Origin: Nitrosomonas sp.
Lineage (GTDB): Bacteria; Pseudomonadota; Gammaproteobacteria; Burkholderiales; Nitrosomonadaceae
NCBI RefSeq assembly: GCF_021731985.1
Contig: NZ_JAKFWH010000083.1
Location: 1-34,100, forward strand
DNA: 34,100 nt
Direction: 5' to 3'
A program made the position numbers and the translations under genes. The notes under the pieces are model-generated. The model searched no databases, was not told where the DNA came from, and was given only the letters and a program-made list of their open reading frames with translations. Below, piece by piece: positions 8,023 to 17,687 of this stretch (its first letter is position 1; every line of letters begins with the position of its first letter).

Positions 8023-9396
8023 GTGTTCAGTTTAAATTTTTTATTTACATTTAGTCGATTTGCTCATGTCCATGCACATCTTCTCAAATTGCTGTGCTTT
8101 ATCGTACTCAGTTCAGTAGCAATGAACGTGCAATCCGGATGTCCGCCGGTCAGTAATTGGTCAAACACCGACGCCACCGCGCTTGGAGGAGATCCATTAG
8201 GATATATGACTGTCGATAACACGCCGCGTTTGCGATTGCTGAATGGGGCCTATACCAGTGTTTCGGTAACCTGGTTCGGCTCACCGGCGATTCATCCCGA
8301 TGGTCATTGGTCAGTACGGGTGAACATCGCGTCTTATCCGAGCAAGGCTGGTGCTGTTGCCGATTTTAACGATCCCGCTCGATTGAATTCCTTTTCAGAG
8401 ACTTCGACTGCGCGTTTTTTGCTTAAAGAAACTGATCGTTGGTTATTTGGCATGTTCAAGACCAGCGCACAAACAGCACTGTACAGTTTTAGAGGCTATG
8501 CGTTGTATGAAGGAAATATCATCGAAATCGACGCTGGAACCGCACCCGGCGATGAAACCGGAAAAGATGCCGCAATCGAAATTTTTCTGAATCTTATCGC
8601 AAAAGCAAAAAACTTGATTAACAGTAAATGCGGTATTGCAGGTGATAATAGTGCACCGGCCATTCGTTTGTTCACTGAAAAAAGCGCGCCCTTTGTTGAT
8701 GGCGCAGTTAATAACCCCGTAGTCACTTGGGGTATCATTTTCGAAGACATCGACAGTATTTCGGATATCGACTTTGCGACATTAAAAATCGAGAAAAAAT
8801 TAATCGAACAAGACTATGAAGATATATCAGGGGTATTCATGGTCAAGTTTCTGGAATTACTGAACAGCGGCAACGTAACCATGGAAAAGACGGATAACCG
8901 TTTAACCGTTACCTTTAACACCAGTTATCAGCAACTACGCGAGCTGATTTTTGAAGCCTTCCCGCCTTATGCTTATGGTTATGCCTACGATATGCGGTTT
9001 ACGGTCAGTGACGCAAAAGGAAGTTCAGGCGTGGCTACGGCACCGTTTTGGCTTGGACGATCTCCCAGCATAATTGTTTTCACAAATGAAGAGCATCAGT
9101 ATATTTTAGAAATTTATGATTGGGACCAAAAAGCCGATCTCCGTTGGGACACGTTCATGATGACCTTGGACGGCATCGACTTTACCGGTCTGTTTTTAGA
9201 TCAGATAACGAAGTACATGGCTAGCTCACTCATTAGGCTGGAACCCACAGGCATTGGTCTTAAAACTATTTTTGATTTTGATTCGAAGGAAAGGCTTTGT
9301 GAATTCTTTTTCGACGCGTCTGGCCAAGTGGGTTTTCATATCACCGATTACCACGGTTACTCCGATAGTTTAGAGTATCCGTTGAATTGTAAATAA
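8023..9396 (+). CDS. Secreted or periplasmic protein of unknown function
   Basis: A 457-residue protein I do not recognise. GTG at 8023 follows GAGGAG by 5 bases, a strong start. The N-terminus has basic and aromatic residues, then a hydrophobic stretch (about 20-34, LLKLLCFIVLSSVAM), consistent with a signal peptide ending near VQSG. A Cys follows at once, but the context is a poor lipobox. The mature part has an alpha-beta first half rich in aromatic residues (about 60-195). Near 207-400 comes a section resembling Ig-like or cadherin-type beta domains (NSAPAIRLFTEKSAPFVDGA, MRFTVSDAKGSSGVATAPF). Few cysteines are present. A lipase gene follows 345 bp downstream on the same strand, but no operon link is evident. 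Upstream lies the potD remnant, so the region may be rearranged. Confidence 0.75.
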   Translation: MFSLNFLFTFSRFAHVHAHLLKLLCFIVLSSVAMNVQSGCPPVSNWSNTDATALGGDPLGYMTVDNTPRLRLLNGAYTSVSVTWFGSPAIHPDGHWSVRVNIASYPSKAGAVADFNDPARLNSFSETSTARFLLKETDRWLFGMFKTSAQTALYSFRGYALYEGNIIEIDAGTAPGDETGKDAAIEIFLNLIAKAKNLINSKCGIAGDNSAPAIRLFTEKSAPFVDGAVNNPVVTWGIIFEDIDSISDIDFATLKIEKKLIEQDYEDISGVFMVKFLELLNSGNVTMEKTDNRLTVTFNTSYQQLRELIFEAFPPYAYGYAYDMRFTVSDAKGSSGVATAPFWLGRSPSIIVFTNEEHQYILEIYDWDQKADLRWDTFMMTLDGIDFTGLFLDQITKYMASSLIRLEPTGIGLKTIFDFDSKERLCEFFFDASGQVGFHITDYHGYSDSLEYPLNCK

Positions 9397-9741
9397 AAGT
9401 GCTGGCAGGTTCCGAATCAAGAATTTTAGATTGATGTCAAGTTTCTATTAGGATGAGGCTTTTGCAGTTGAATTGTATATAAGACTTGGGGGATGATTTA
9501 AATTCAGCCAAGGCAGAGAAAGCGGCCGATTGCATTGCTTTTGTACGAGATTGCAACGCAAGTTAAAGACCGGAAAACGGCGATAGGGGTTCAACGTGGT
9601 TTACAATATCCTGCACAAAATAGGGAATCTGTGCGGCATAACCGGATGATGTGACAAGCAGCGGCATCGCAATTTCTGGTAGCCCCTTAATTATTTGCCC
9701 GGCTTTTGATAATCAATTACCACCTCGATGGAGCATACAAT
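9397..9741. other. Gene-free spacer with a possible gene remnant on the minus strand
   Basis: 345 bp between the secreted protein and the lipase. No intact gene is seen. On the minus strand a 49-codon frame is open between stops (9563-9712) and reads like real protein (KAGQIIKGLPEIAMPLLVTS and onward to VNHVEPLSPFSG), but it has no plausible start and stops abruptly. It may be the tail of a lost gene, as with the nearby potD remnant. I do not recognise the family, and chance is possible. Confidence 0.35.
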
Positions 9742-10596
9742 ATGTTTTCCTTATTAAAGTATTTCAAGGAATGGTTTCCCGTGCATGGCTCGAACGTAAC
9801 GCCGGCTGATTCCTGTAACACCCAATACCCTATCATTCTTCTTCACGGCATCGGTTTTCGCGATGACATGATTATTTCTTCCTGGGGACATATTCCGGAA
9901 TTCCTCAGGAAAGGCGGAGCGAATGTTTATCTGGGAGAACTCGGGGCGTGGAATTCATCTATTGAAAATGCGGAAGTGCTGAAGCAAAGGATAGAAGGGA
10001 TACTGACCTCGACCGGCGCCAAAAAAGTGAATCTCATCGCACATTCCAAGGGGGGACTCGATTCCCGTTATATGATATCCAAACTTGGAATGGGAGAAAA
10101 AGTCGCAAGCTTAACGACTATTTCCACGCCTCACCGGGGCTCCGCCTTTGCCGACGTGGCAACAAGACTTCTTCCAGATGATGACTGGGCCTATAAAGCG
10201 ATCGACACGCTGGGGAAATTCATGGGCGATAAAGACCCGGAAAGCAATATCGCAATAAAAGAATTAACCCGTGAAAGTATGAAGAAATTCAATGCCGACG
10301 TGAAAGATGTCGAAGGCGTTTATTACCAGAGTTACGGCTCCAGAATGTTATCGCCAGCCAACGATCCCATTTTCCTCATCTCCTACGAGGTCATCAAGAA
10401 ATACGAAGGTGAAAACGATGGTATGGTTTCCGTTGACTCGTGCCAATGGGGCAATTTCCGGGGTATCCTTGAAGGGCATGGGAATGGAATTTCCCATCTG
10501 CAAATCACTGGTGCCGTAAGCGACGTTGTTTCAGGAATTAATATTCCGATGTGGTATGCCGGGATAGTTCAGGATTTGAAAGCGCAAGGGTATTAA
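9742..10596 (+). CDS. Triacylglycerol lipase-like alpha/beta hydrolase
   Basis: A 284-residue hydrolase resembling bacterial family I lipases. The oxyanion-hole motif LLHGIGF is near residue 34, the nucleophile is Ser102 in LIAHSKGGLDSRYM, and STPHRGSAFADV follows it as in true lipases. The Asp lies in the later YEGENDGMVSV and the His in EGHGNGISHLQI near the C-terminus, completing a triad. The elbow is A-H-S-K-G rather than G-H-S-Q-G, a modest departure. ATG 9742 is chosen because GGAG ends 8 bases upstream; a TTG at 9706 would add 12 unlikely residues. No clear signal peptide is seen, so secretion is doubtful unless by a non-Sec route. No lipase foldase gene lies next to it. It is convergent with the desaturase gene. 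Confidence 0.88.
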   Translation: MFSLLKYFKEWFPVHGSNVTPADSCNTQYPIILLHGIGFRDDMIISSWGHIPEFLRKGGANVYLGELGAWNSSIENAEVLKQRIEGILTSTGAKKVNLIAHSKGGLDSRYMISKLGMGEKVASLTTISTPHRGSAFADVATRLLPDDDWAYKAIDTLGKFMGDKDPESNIAIKELTRESMKKFNADVKDVEGVYYQSYGSRMLSPANDPIFLISYEVIKKYEGENDGMVSVDSCQWGNFRGILEGHGNGISHLQITGAVSDVVSGINIPMWYAGIVQDLKAQGY

Positions 10597-10606
10597 CAGC
10601 CAACAT

Positions 10607-10631
10607 TTACTACCGTTATCAACGGCAGTAA
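10607..10631 (+). terminator. Possible terminator hairpin after the lipase gene
   Basis: TTACTACCGTT (10607-10617) pairs with AACGGCAGTAA (10621-10631) around a 3-base loop, with 10 of 11 positions matching. It begins 10 bp after the lipase stop. The T-tract is poor (AAATTT follows), so it may attenuate rather than end transcription. Confidence 0.4.
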
Positions 10632-10659
10632 AATTTCCCGGCTATTTAGTGACATTCCA

Positions 10660-10777
10660 TTAAGGAAACTCTGATCAAGTCCTTCGACAGGCTTAGGACG
10701 ACCGGTAATATATTGATTACGTTCGTGGTGAGCTTGTCGAACCATGAATGTAATCAACTTAATCAGAGCTTCCTTAA
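10660..10777. mobile_element. MITE-like palindromic element with TTAA flanks
   Basis: A 110-bp element (10664-10773) bounded by near-perfect 16-bp terminal inverted repeats: GGAAACTCTGATCAAG on the left and the complement of GGAAGCTCTGATTAAG on the right. It is flanked by TTAA on both sides (10660-10663 and 10774-10777), which fits a 4-bp target duplication. The interior holds a second inverted pair (CCTTCGACAGGCTTAGG against GAGCTTGTCGAACC). There is no reading frame, so it would need a transposase elsewhere. The end sequence and TTAA target resemble the IS5 family, which is an inference. It sits between convergent lipase and desaturase genes, where its hairpin could stop transcription from both sides. 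Confidence 0.7.
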
Positions 10778-10800
10778 TTGATCAGGAATGATTAGATCGA

Positions 10801-11805
10801 TTAATTACTTTGGAATGTGTCATTTGAGGCAGACGATGAATCGGGGTCTGCTATCTTAGCGTTCCGTTTTTCATTACGTACTATATTCCGCCTTAGACTT
10901 TCTGGGCCATTGATCATGGCGTCAAAGAAAACAGCACAATAGCTTTTATCGATAATTGCATTCTGACGAGTAATTTCTGGCAGCATTAACACATGGAGTT
11001 TCTGAAGATTATACCAAGGCACTGCAGGGTATACGTGATGCCCGATATGATAGTTAATATTGTTCCAGAACCATGAATTCATTGGATTGCTAATAATGGT
11101 ACGAGTACCGGCAAGCTGGCCAGCATTCCAGGGCGTTCCATAGTGTTCTGCCACAAAACGAACGCTATTGAAAAATCCAAAAAAAATGAGCGGCCAGAAC
11201 CAAAGTGCAAAAACTTCAGATGCAATTCCATGATTATTAGCCCATTCATAAATAATGACGGTAATCACCGCATGCAGCGCTATTTCACTCCAATGAATGA
11301 GTGCTTTCGCGCCGCGTAATTTTTGCAGGGGAAAAATAATAACAAACTGGATGGCTGTCAGAAGTACGCCAATCAAGGCATATGCATAGAAGAGGATATA
11401 ATCACCGATTCCTCGCTTACCCATTGTAAATGCATCCGGATCTTTAGTTGAACGATTAAAACGATGATGCAGGAGATGATCTTCTTTGAAAGCGGTGTAT
11501 GAAATTAACAGCGGTATCATGGCAAAAACACCAAATACCCAATTCTTCCACTTGGCCTTAAATAAAACGCTGTGTGTGCAATCATGCATAAAAGTCACAA
11601 TGCCCATCTGCATGTAACCCATGGCAAGATAGCAGAGCCAAGCGATGGTCCAATGCGGAGCATGCCAGGCCATTATTCCAAGCCCTATCCATATCCCATA
11701 GAATAAAGGAATTTTTAGATTGGGTTGCCAACGATGCTGATAGAGTGCCCTCAGCTCGGCTTTATCAATAGAATTTGCCATAGGGATAAGTAGGGACTTT
11801 AACAT
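10801..11805 (-). CDS. Membrane fatty-acid desaturase
   Basis: A di-iron membrane desaturase of the FA_desaturase superfamily, which introduces double bonds or hydroxyl groups into lipids at the cytoplasmic membrane. The three histidine boxes are present: HDCTH, then DHLLHHRFN about 32 residues later, and YHIGHHVYP near the C-terminus. Hydrophobic segments include GIWIGLGIMAW, WVFGVFAMIPLLISY, LIGVLLTAIQFVIIFPL and LWFWPLIFFGFF. The frame is open back to a TTG at 11910, but the first 35 residues look unlike protein of the family and lack a ribosome site. ATG 11805 (weak GAGTG upstream) is preferred, giving about 334 residues; ATG 11781 is an alternative. It is convergent with the lipase and downstream of ubiB on the same strand, with about 190 bp between. 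The exact substrate cannot be told. Confidence 0.85.
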   Translation of the reverse strand: MLKSLLIPMANSIDKAELRALYQHRWQPNLKIPLFYGIWIGLGIMAWHAPHWTIAWLCYLAMGYMQMGIVTFMHDCTHSVLFKAKWKNWVFGVFAMIPLLISYTAFKEDHLLHHRFNRSTKDPDAFTMGKRGIGDYILFYAYALIGVLLTAIQFVIIFPLQKLRGAKALIHWSEIALHAVITVIIYEWANNHGIASEVFALWFWPLIFFGFFNSVRFVAEHYGTPWNAGQLAGTRTIISNPMNSWFWNNINYHIGHHVYPAVPWYNLQKLHVLMLPEITRQNAIIDKSYCAVFFDAMINGPESLRRNIVRNEKRNAKIADPDSSSASNDTFQSN

Positions 11806-11996
11806 AGTAATGCACTCGGATATCCTGTGTTCTGAAAATAAACCCACCAAGCCGGAATCCGGTATGCAATTTGGAAGCAATGGGGTCAGATTCGATTGAT
11901 ACTTCAGCAAACAGGCATTAAGGTCCAGAAAAAGAATTAAAGACCGCTGTCAGGTATGTGAATTTACCCTCAAATAGGTTGTGCGCAAGTTGTAAA

Positions 11997-13511
11997 TTAC
12001 TGGAATATCTGCCACGCCAGCAATCCAGCCAATAGGATAGCGATGAGTGCCAGCAGGCGGTTTTGGCGTTTTTCTTCGATGACCAGATCAGTCATTTTTC
12101 TTTCCAGCATATCATTGCGATTTTCAGCGAGGGCCTGATGGATCAGGCGGGGAAATTCGGGCAGGATGATTGCCCAATTGGGGGCTTCTTTTTGTATCCG
12201 GCTGGCTAATCCGCGGAAACCGAGTTGTTCGGCCATCCAGTTCTCTAAAAAGGGTTTGGCTGTTTTCCACAGATCCAGATCGGGATCCAGATCACGGCCA
12301 AGTCCCTCGATATTCAGCAGTGTTTTTTGCAGTAAAACCAATTGCGGCTGGATTTCTACATTAAATTGCCGTGACGCCTGGAATAACTGCAGCAGGACTC
12401 GTCCGAACGAAATTTCTTTCAACGGTTTGTCAAAAATCGGTTCACAGACAGCGCGTATGGCGGATTCAAAATCATCCACCCGGGTATCTTTGGGTGCCCA
12501 TCCCGCTTCCACGTGTGCCTGTGCAACACGCCCATAATCACGGCGGAAGAAAGCCAGAAAGTTTTGCGCCAGGTAATTTTTGTCTTCATCGCTGAGTGTT
12601 CCCATAATGCCAAAATCAACTGCAATATACTGGCCAGTTGCGCCAACAAAAATATTTCCCGGATGCATGTCCGCATGGAAGTAGCCATCTCTGAACACTT
12701 GGGTAAAGAATATTTCAACGCCGACACGCGCCAGTTGCGGGATATCAATACCTTGTTCGCGTAACGTATCGACATGGCTGATCGGCGTGCCTTTGACGCG
12801 CTCCATGACCATCACGCTGCTGCGGCAGTAATCCCAATAGACTTCGGGAACAAATAACAGGGGAGAATCCAGAAAATTGCGGCGTAACTGACTGCAATTA
12901 GCCGCTTCACGCATTAGATCCAGTTCATCATCCAAGTGCCGGGCAAACTCCGAGACGACTTGGCGTAATTTCAAACGCTTTCCGTCCGTCCAAAGCGCTT
13001 CAGCTAACCATGCGCCAGTATCCATCAGCGCAACGTCGTGCATAATGATCGGCGCCAGATTAGGACGTAATATTTTTACCGCCGCTTCGGTCCCATCATG
13101 CAGCACGGCAAAATGGACTTGTGCTACCGATGCGCTGGCTTCGGGTATTTCATCAAACTTAAGGAATATTTCACTGATCTTCTTTCCATATACTTTTTCC
13201 AATGATGAGATGACAATTTCCGAAGAAAAAGGCGGTACCTGATCTTGCAGTTTGGCCAACTCATCAGCGATATCCTGGGGTAAAAGATCGCGCCGGGTAG
13301 ACAACATTTGGCCAAATTTAACAAAGATAGGGCCCAACGCTTCCAAAGCCAGCCGTAATCTTTCCCCGCGCAGCTTGTCCAAATTCCGCCAGAAAGTTAA
13401 TGTTCTGACAGTCACTCGTAAGAATTGCAAGCGGCTATGGTTCAAAACAAATTCGTCTAATCCGAATTTGAAGGCAATGTGTAGTATTTTTAAAAGTCGA
13501 AATAGGCGCAT
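11997..13511 (-). CDS. ubiB: Ubiquinone biosynthesis protein UbiB (atypical kinase/ATPase)
   Basis: A 504-residue member of the UbiB/ADCK/Coq8 family, needed for ubiquinone synthesis at the inner membrane, probably by using ATP to extract lipid intermediates. The family signature KxGQ is in [19 protein letters not shown] near residue 65. The alanine-rich loop that replaces the kinase P-loop is [12 protein letters not shown]. The ATP-binding Lys is in AAVKILRP. The catalytic and metal motifs are [13 protein letters not shown] and [18 protein letters not shown]-terminal hydrophobic segment ([18 protein letters not shown]) anchors it in the membrane. Length and architecture match the family. It lies 123 bp downstream of the ubiJ stop on the same strand. 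The usual upstream partner ubiE is not in this window. Confidence 0.97.
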   Translation of the reverse strand: MRLFRLLKILHIAFKFGLDEFVLNHSRLQFLRVTVRTLTFWRNLDKLRGERLRLALEALGPIFVKFGQMLSTRRDLLPQDIADELAKLQDQVPPFSSEIVISSLEKVYGKKISEIFLKFDEIPEASASVAQVHFAVLHDGTEAAVKILRPNLAPIIMHDVALMDTGAWLAEALWTDGKRLKLRQVVSEFARHLDDELDLMREAANCSQLRRNFLDSPLLFVPEVYWDYCRSSVMVMERVKGTPISHVDTLREQGIDIPQLARVGVEIFFTQVFRDGYFHADMHPGNIFVGATGQYIAVDFGIMGTLSDEDKNYLAQNFLAFFRRDYGRVAQAHVEAGWAPKDTRVDDFESAIRAVCEPIFDKPLKEISFGRVLLQLFQASRQFNVEIQPQLVLLQKTLLNIEGLGRDLDPDLDLWKTAKPFLENWMAEQLGFRGLASRIQKEAPNWAIILPEFPRLIHQALAENRNDMLERKMTDLVIEEKRQNRLLALIAILLAGLLAWQIFQ

Positions 13512-13634
13512 AGATTATAAAAATTTGGTGACGAGCAATAGAACCCAGGGGGCTCAGTTAAAACAGCACAAGTTTATTTTTCGACAAGTATTCATTGGTC
13601 TTTCCCTTTGAGAGAAAAGATACGTTGTGTTTAA

Positions 13635-14237
13635 TTACTCGCTCGTTAAGATGCTTCGCTGGGTTAATCGGTTTAAACGTTGCTCCAGTTGCTCGGTATC
13701 ATGCTGCAAATTCTTTACTTCTTCGCTGAACTGATCGACAGTCGCGGGTTTTGTTAAAAAACGATTTTCTTCTGTCCAGTATTCGGCCAATGCCTGAGCA
13801 ATGCGGTGAACATTTTCTACCTGCCAGTGCATCAGATGCACACCGGTTTGTGTGATGCGATGTGCCGGTATATCGCCAATGGCTGTGCTCAGGTCATGCT
13901 CAAAGATCGCGCGCAAATTAAGCTGCTTGACTATCGCGATTAATTCTTCAGCAAACGATTGATCGCCGATGATTGTTATCTGCTCGAACGCGCTGGATTC
14001 CTGCGCAAGTACCCGAGGCAGAATCAACGGGGATAACGTGAGTGTCGTATCTGCATCCATATCACTATTAATAGCTTGCTGTACTTCACCTTCCGCATCA
14101 ATCAGCAGGCTGAAATTAACCAAAGGTGGCATCCGGATACACACTGTCTTACCGGTATAAGATCGCAGCCGTTTGCATGCCCAGCTTTCTCCGCGTAAAA
14201 CATGATTGATGGGTGTAGTTACAACAGATTTCAGCAT
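13635..14237 (-). CDS. ubiJ: Ubiquinone biosynthesis accessory factor UbiJ (SCP2 domain)
   Basis: A protein of about 200 residues with an SCP2-like lipid-binding domain in its N-terminal half (INHVLRGESWACKRLRSY, LVNFSLLIDAEGEV, DTTLTLSPLILPRVL). A C-terminal coiled coil follows (FSEEVKNLQHDTEQLEQRLN). UbiJ organises the soluble Ubi complex and holds the hydrophobic quinone intermediates. Its place directly before ubiB on the same strand is the classical arrangement and supports the call. ATG 14237 (MLKSVVTTPIN) is chosen over the upstream 14333 start, because the extra 32 residues look like untranslated leader, although neither start has a strong ribosome site. In many proteobacteria ubiE comes just before; here hsdR takes that place. 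Confidence 0.85.
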   Translation of the reverse strand: MLKSVVTTPINHVLRGESWACKRLRSYTGKTVCIRMPPLVNFSLLIDAEGEVQQAINSDMDADTTLTLSPLILPRVLAQESSAFEQITIIGDQSFAEELIAIVKQLNLRAIFEHDLSTAIGDIPAHRITQTGVHLMHWQVENVHRIAQALAEYWTEENRFLTKPATVDQFSEEVKNLQHDTEQLEQRLNRLTQRSILTSE

Positions 14238-14438
14238 TATATTTTCGGTTTGAAGATTCTCATAACAGGAATAGAAGAAATAGTTGCGCCTATTTTTGGG
14301 TGTCCGGTATTGCCTCCATGCATTGGAGCTCAACCTTAGCTACCGAATTCCCCCGTTTCTTCCAAGCGTACAATAGGCTTGCGAGTATAACACTATAATT
14401 TGAGCCGGTTATACGACTCTGCATGTCTTCTTGCCGGT

Positions 14439-17400
14439 TCAAGCTGCCAATGCGTCGGCGATCATCTCCGCTTGTTTGAGCACCGTTTCGGTAGCCAGCA
14501 ATTGCATATCGGGCGGATAGCCGAATTGCCGTAATGTCCGCTTCACAATCACTTTGAGTTTGGCTCTGACACTTTCCTTGATGGTCCAGTCTATCGAAGC
14601 GTTTTCGCGTACCCGCTGCGTCAACACGATGGCCAATTGCCGCAATTGATCGTTCTGCATCAATTCTTTCGCATTGTGATTACTGGCTATCGCGGTATAA
14701 AATGCATACTCAAACTCGGTCAGACCCAGTGTTTTCGGCTCAAGATCGGAGGCGGTGATTTCCTTGCTGATTTTAATCAGTTCATCCATGACTTCGGTGG
14801 CCGTCAGGATTTTGTTCTGGTATTTCCTGATGGCATTTTCCAGCATTTCCATCAAGGATTTGCTTTGTACCAGATTCTTTTTAGCGCGGACTGTCAGCTC
14901 GTCATTGAGTAGTTTTTTGAGCACTTCCAGCGCCAGATTCTTATGTTCCATGCCTTTGAGCTCCAGCAGAAACTCTTCGGACAGGATGGAAATATCCGGT
15001 TTCTTGATCCCCGCCGCATCGAAAACATCAATTACCTGTTCGGATACCAGCGCTTTATCGATGACTTGCCGGATGGTCGTCTCAATTTCTTCATTGGTTT
15101 TGCCGGAGCCGGTACGATCAAACTTCGCCAGTCGCGCTTGGACGGCCTGGAAAAAAGCCACTTCATCTTTGGCATCCATGGCTTGTGCGTGCGGAATGGC
15201 AATCGCAAAAGCCTGGGATAATGCGGTGACTGCATTGATATAGCGTTTCTTGCCGTCGTCCAAACCCAGAACATGTTCTTCGGCGGCCAGAATGAGCGAC
15301 AGCTTTTTAGCGGTACCGGCCGCAAAGTAATTCTCGTAAGGAAAGCCGTGATACATCGCCGAGATGTCTATGATTTTCTCCAGCATCAGTGTAACGGCTT
15401 GTTCTTGTGCCAGTGCCGGATCGCCCTTGCCACCGGCATCGGAATAGAACGATAAGGCTTCTTTCAAGTCGGCCGCAATGCCCAGGTAATCCACCACCAG
15501 CCCGCCGGGTTTGTCTAAATAAATACGATTGACCCGTGCAATCGCTTGCATCAAATTGTGCCCTTGCATCGGCTTGTCGATGTACAGCGTGTGCATACCC
15601 GGCGCATCAAAGCCGGTCAGCCACATATCGCGCACAATCACGAGTTTTAATGCATCCGCGATATCTTTCATGCGCTCGGCCAGAACTTTGCGCTGCTGCT
15701 TGGTGGTGTGGTGTTTCGCCATCTTGGCGCCATCCGACGATGCCGCCGTCATGACGACTTTAATCACACCTTTGTTCAAATCTTCTGCGTGCCATTCGGG
15801 TTTGAGTTTGATGATCTCTTCATACAGGTTGGCAGCAATACGGCGGGACATCGCCACGATCATGCCTTTCCCGGAAAAAACTTCTTGCCGCGCTTCGAAA
15901 TGGCTGACGATATCTTGGGCGATATTGCGGATGCGCTGTTCACTGCCGACCAATGCTTCGATTTGCGTCCATTTCGCCTTGGCCTTCCCGGTTTCGCTGA
16001 AGTCTTCCTGATCCAGTTCCTCATCGAGTCCGACAATGAGTTTTTTGCCTTCATCGCTCAGGGCCACTTTGGCCAAGCGGCTTTCATAGTAGATACGCAC
16101 CGTAGCGCCATCTTCTACCGCCTGGGCAATGTCGTAAATGTCGACATAATCCCCGAACACTGCTGGCGTGTTCACATCGGTCTTCTCAATCGGGGTGCCG
16201 GTAAAGCCTAAATACGTCGCGTTGGGCAACGCATCCCGCAGATATTTGGCAAATCCGTAAACTACTTTCTTGCCGATAACTTTGCCCTGGGCATCTTTTT
16301 CGTCGATGGTTTTAGCGCTGAAACCGTATTGGGTGCGGTGTGCTTCATCCACAATCACGACAATGTTGCCGCGGCTGGATAATTCCTCATGCACATTGCC
16401 TTGTTCCGGCTGAAACTTCTGGATCGTCGAGAAAATGACCCCGCCGGATGCGACCTTGAGCAACTCTTTGAGTTGCTGCCGGTCTTCCGCCTGTTTGGGT
16501 TCTTGCCGGAGCAGTTGTGAAGAAGCGGCAAAGGTGTCGAACAACTGATCGTCCAGATCATTGCGGTCGGTAATCACCAGGATAGTTGGATTATTCAGGG
16601 CAAGCACAATTTTTCCGGTGTAAAACACCATCGACAGCGATTTGCCCGAGCCTTGCGTATGCCACACCACACCCGCTTTTTTGTCGCCCTGCGATTGTTG
16701 CGCCACACTGGGCAAGCCGTAGCTGGCCGGATTCTGCCGTATTTGGCGCGCAGGCAATTCACTGCCGCAATCCGCCGCCCGCAATGTCGAAGCGATGGCG
16801 GCATTCACCGCGTAATACTGATGATAAGCCGCCAGTTTCTTAACCGTGCTGATGCTGATCACACCGGTTTTTAAGTCTTCTTTTTTGCTCTTCTCAAATA
16901 CGATGAAATGCCGGATCAAATCCAGCAAGGTGGATTTATTCAACATGCCGTTGATTAAGATTTCCAATTCAGCCCGTAGGGGCGCATTGAATGCGCCCTT
17001 TGGACGGATGCCATCCACCCCTGCAATTCCATCGGCTGATTTCCATGTCATGAAGCGGCTCAGCCCTGCTGACAGCGATTCTGCCTTAGCTTCCAATCCG
17101 TCCGAAATAACGAGAATCGCATTGTAAGTAAACAGACTGGGAATGGTTTGCTGGTACGTGCCGATTTGCCGGTAAGCGGATTGCATCGTGGCGTTTTCAT
17201 CGGCGGCATTTTTAAGCTCGATGACCACCACCGGCAAACCATTGATGAACACAACGAGATCCGGACGTTTCTTCTGATTGTTCTCAATCACCGTAAATTG
17301 ATTGGCCACCACGAATTCGTTATTTTCCGGATGATCAAAATCTATCAACCAGACGATATCGCCGCGTTCATTACCATCTTGCTGATAACTGACCTTCACG

Positions 17401-17687
17401 CCTTCGGTGAGCAGGCGATGGAAAGTTTCGTTGCTGGTGAGTAATTCCGGGGAATGAATGCGCTCGATTTCCTTCAGGGCGGTCTGTAATACCGTGGCCG
17501 TTATGCCGGGGTTGATGCGCTGGAGTGCTTTTTCTAACCGGCCGGTAAGCAATACTTCGTCATAGCGGGCGCGTTCGGGATGGTCGCCATCGGGGGCAAT
17601 GTCGGGTGCGTAGATAGGGCAGTAACCGAGCTGCGTGAATAATTTTATCGCTAGCTCTTCAATCGCCGATTCGGTGAGCCTAGACAT
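14439..17687 (-). CDS. hsdR: Type I restriction enzyme, R (endonuclease/translocase) subunit
   Basis: A 1082-residue HsdR. The PD-(D/E)xK nuclease is at the N-terminus (Asp143 in [10 protein letters not shown], Glu157 and Lys159 in VVIELKN). The superfamily 2 helicase follows: Walker A around 343-350 ([13 protein letters not shown]), DEAH at 447-450 ([14 protein letters not shown]), motif [14 protein letters not shown] and motif [18 protein letters not shown]. It cuts unmethylated DNA after ATP-driven translocation, in complex with HsdM and HsdS. Residues about 222-239 ([18 protein letters not shown]) are encoded by a palindromic repeat inserted in frame between the nuclease and helicase domains. 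The start ATG lies inside the RAYT stop region (ATGTCTAG), so translation is probably coupled. In textbook loci hsdR is adjacent to hsdM or hsdS; here three other genes intervene. Confidence 0.96.
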   Translation of the reverse strand: MSRLTESAIEELAIKLFTQLGYCPIYAPDIAPDGDHPERARYDEVLLTGRLEKALQRINPGITATVLQTALKEIERIHSPELLTSNETFHRLLTEGVKVSYQQDGNERGDIVWLIDFDHPENNEFVVANQFTVIENNQKKRPDLVVFINGLPVVVIELKNAADENATMQSAYRQIGTYQQTIPSLFTYNAILVISDGLEAKAESLSAGLSRFMTWKSADGIAGVDGIRPKGAFNAPLRAELEILINGMLNKSTLLDLIRHFIVFEKSKKEDLKTGVISISTVKKLAAYHQYYAVNAAIASTLRAADCGSELPARQIRQNPASYGLPSVAQQSQGDKKAGVVWHTQGSGKSLSMVFYTGKIVLALNNPTILVITDRNDLDDQLFDTFAASSQLLRQEPKQAEDRQQLKELLKVASGGVIFSTIQKFQPEQGNVHEELSSRGNIVVIVDEAHRTQYGFSAKTIDEKDAQGKVIGKKVVYGFAKYLRDALPNATYLGFTGTPIEKTDVNTPAVFGDYVDIYDIAQAVEDGATVRIYYESRLAKVALSDEGKKLIVGLDEELDQEDFSETGKAKAKWTQIEALVGSEQRIRNIAQDIVSHFEARQEVFSGKGMIVAMSRRIAANLYEEIIKLKPEWHAEDLNKGVIKVVMTAASSDGAKMAKHHTTKQQRKVLAERMKDIADALKLVIVRDMWLTGFDAPGMHTLYIDKPMQGHNLMQAIARVNRIYLDKPGGLVVDYLGIAADLKEALSFYSDAGGKGDPALAQEQAVTLMLEKIIDISAMYHGFPYENYFAAGTAKKLSLILAAEEHVLGLDDGKKRYINAVTALSQAFAIAIPHAQAMDAKDEVAFFQAVQARLAKFDRTGSGKTNEEIETTIRQVIDKALVSEQVIDVFDAAGIKKPDISILSEEFLLELKGMEHKNLALEVLKKLLNDELTVRAKKNLVQSKSLMEMLENAIRKYQNKILTATEVMDELIKISKEITASDLEPKTLGLTEFEYAFYTAIASNHNAKELMQNDQLRQLAIVLTQRVRENASIDWTIKESVRAKLKVIVKRTLRQFGYPPDMQLLATETVLKQAEMIADALAA
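16976..17023. repeat. REPIN-like palindromic element inside hsdR (degenerate)
   Basis: GTAGGGGCGCATT followed after one base by AATGCGCCC forms the first palindrome. A second, worn one follows (GGACGGATGCCATCCACCCC). Both arms match the pattern of the copies in the RAYT gene and hsdM. The insert is read in frame as [18 protein letters not shown] and disturbs no known HsdR motif. Confidence 0.75.

Noticed and set aside
9706-9741. TTG at 9706 as the lipase start
   Set aside because: The ATG at 9742 has GGAG at 8 bases; the TTG adds 12 residues without a ribosome site.
14755-16211. Several long plus-strand frames (90-167 codons) opposite hsdR
   Set aside because: They are shadows of a GC-rich, well-supported hsdR gene; their translations are rich in Cys, Ser and Arg and show no domain.
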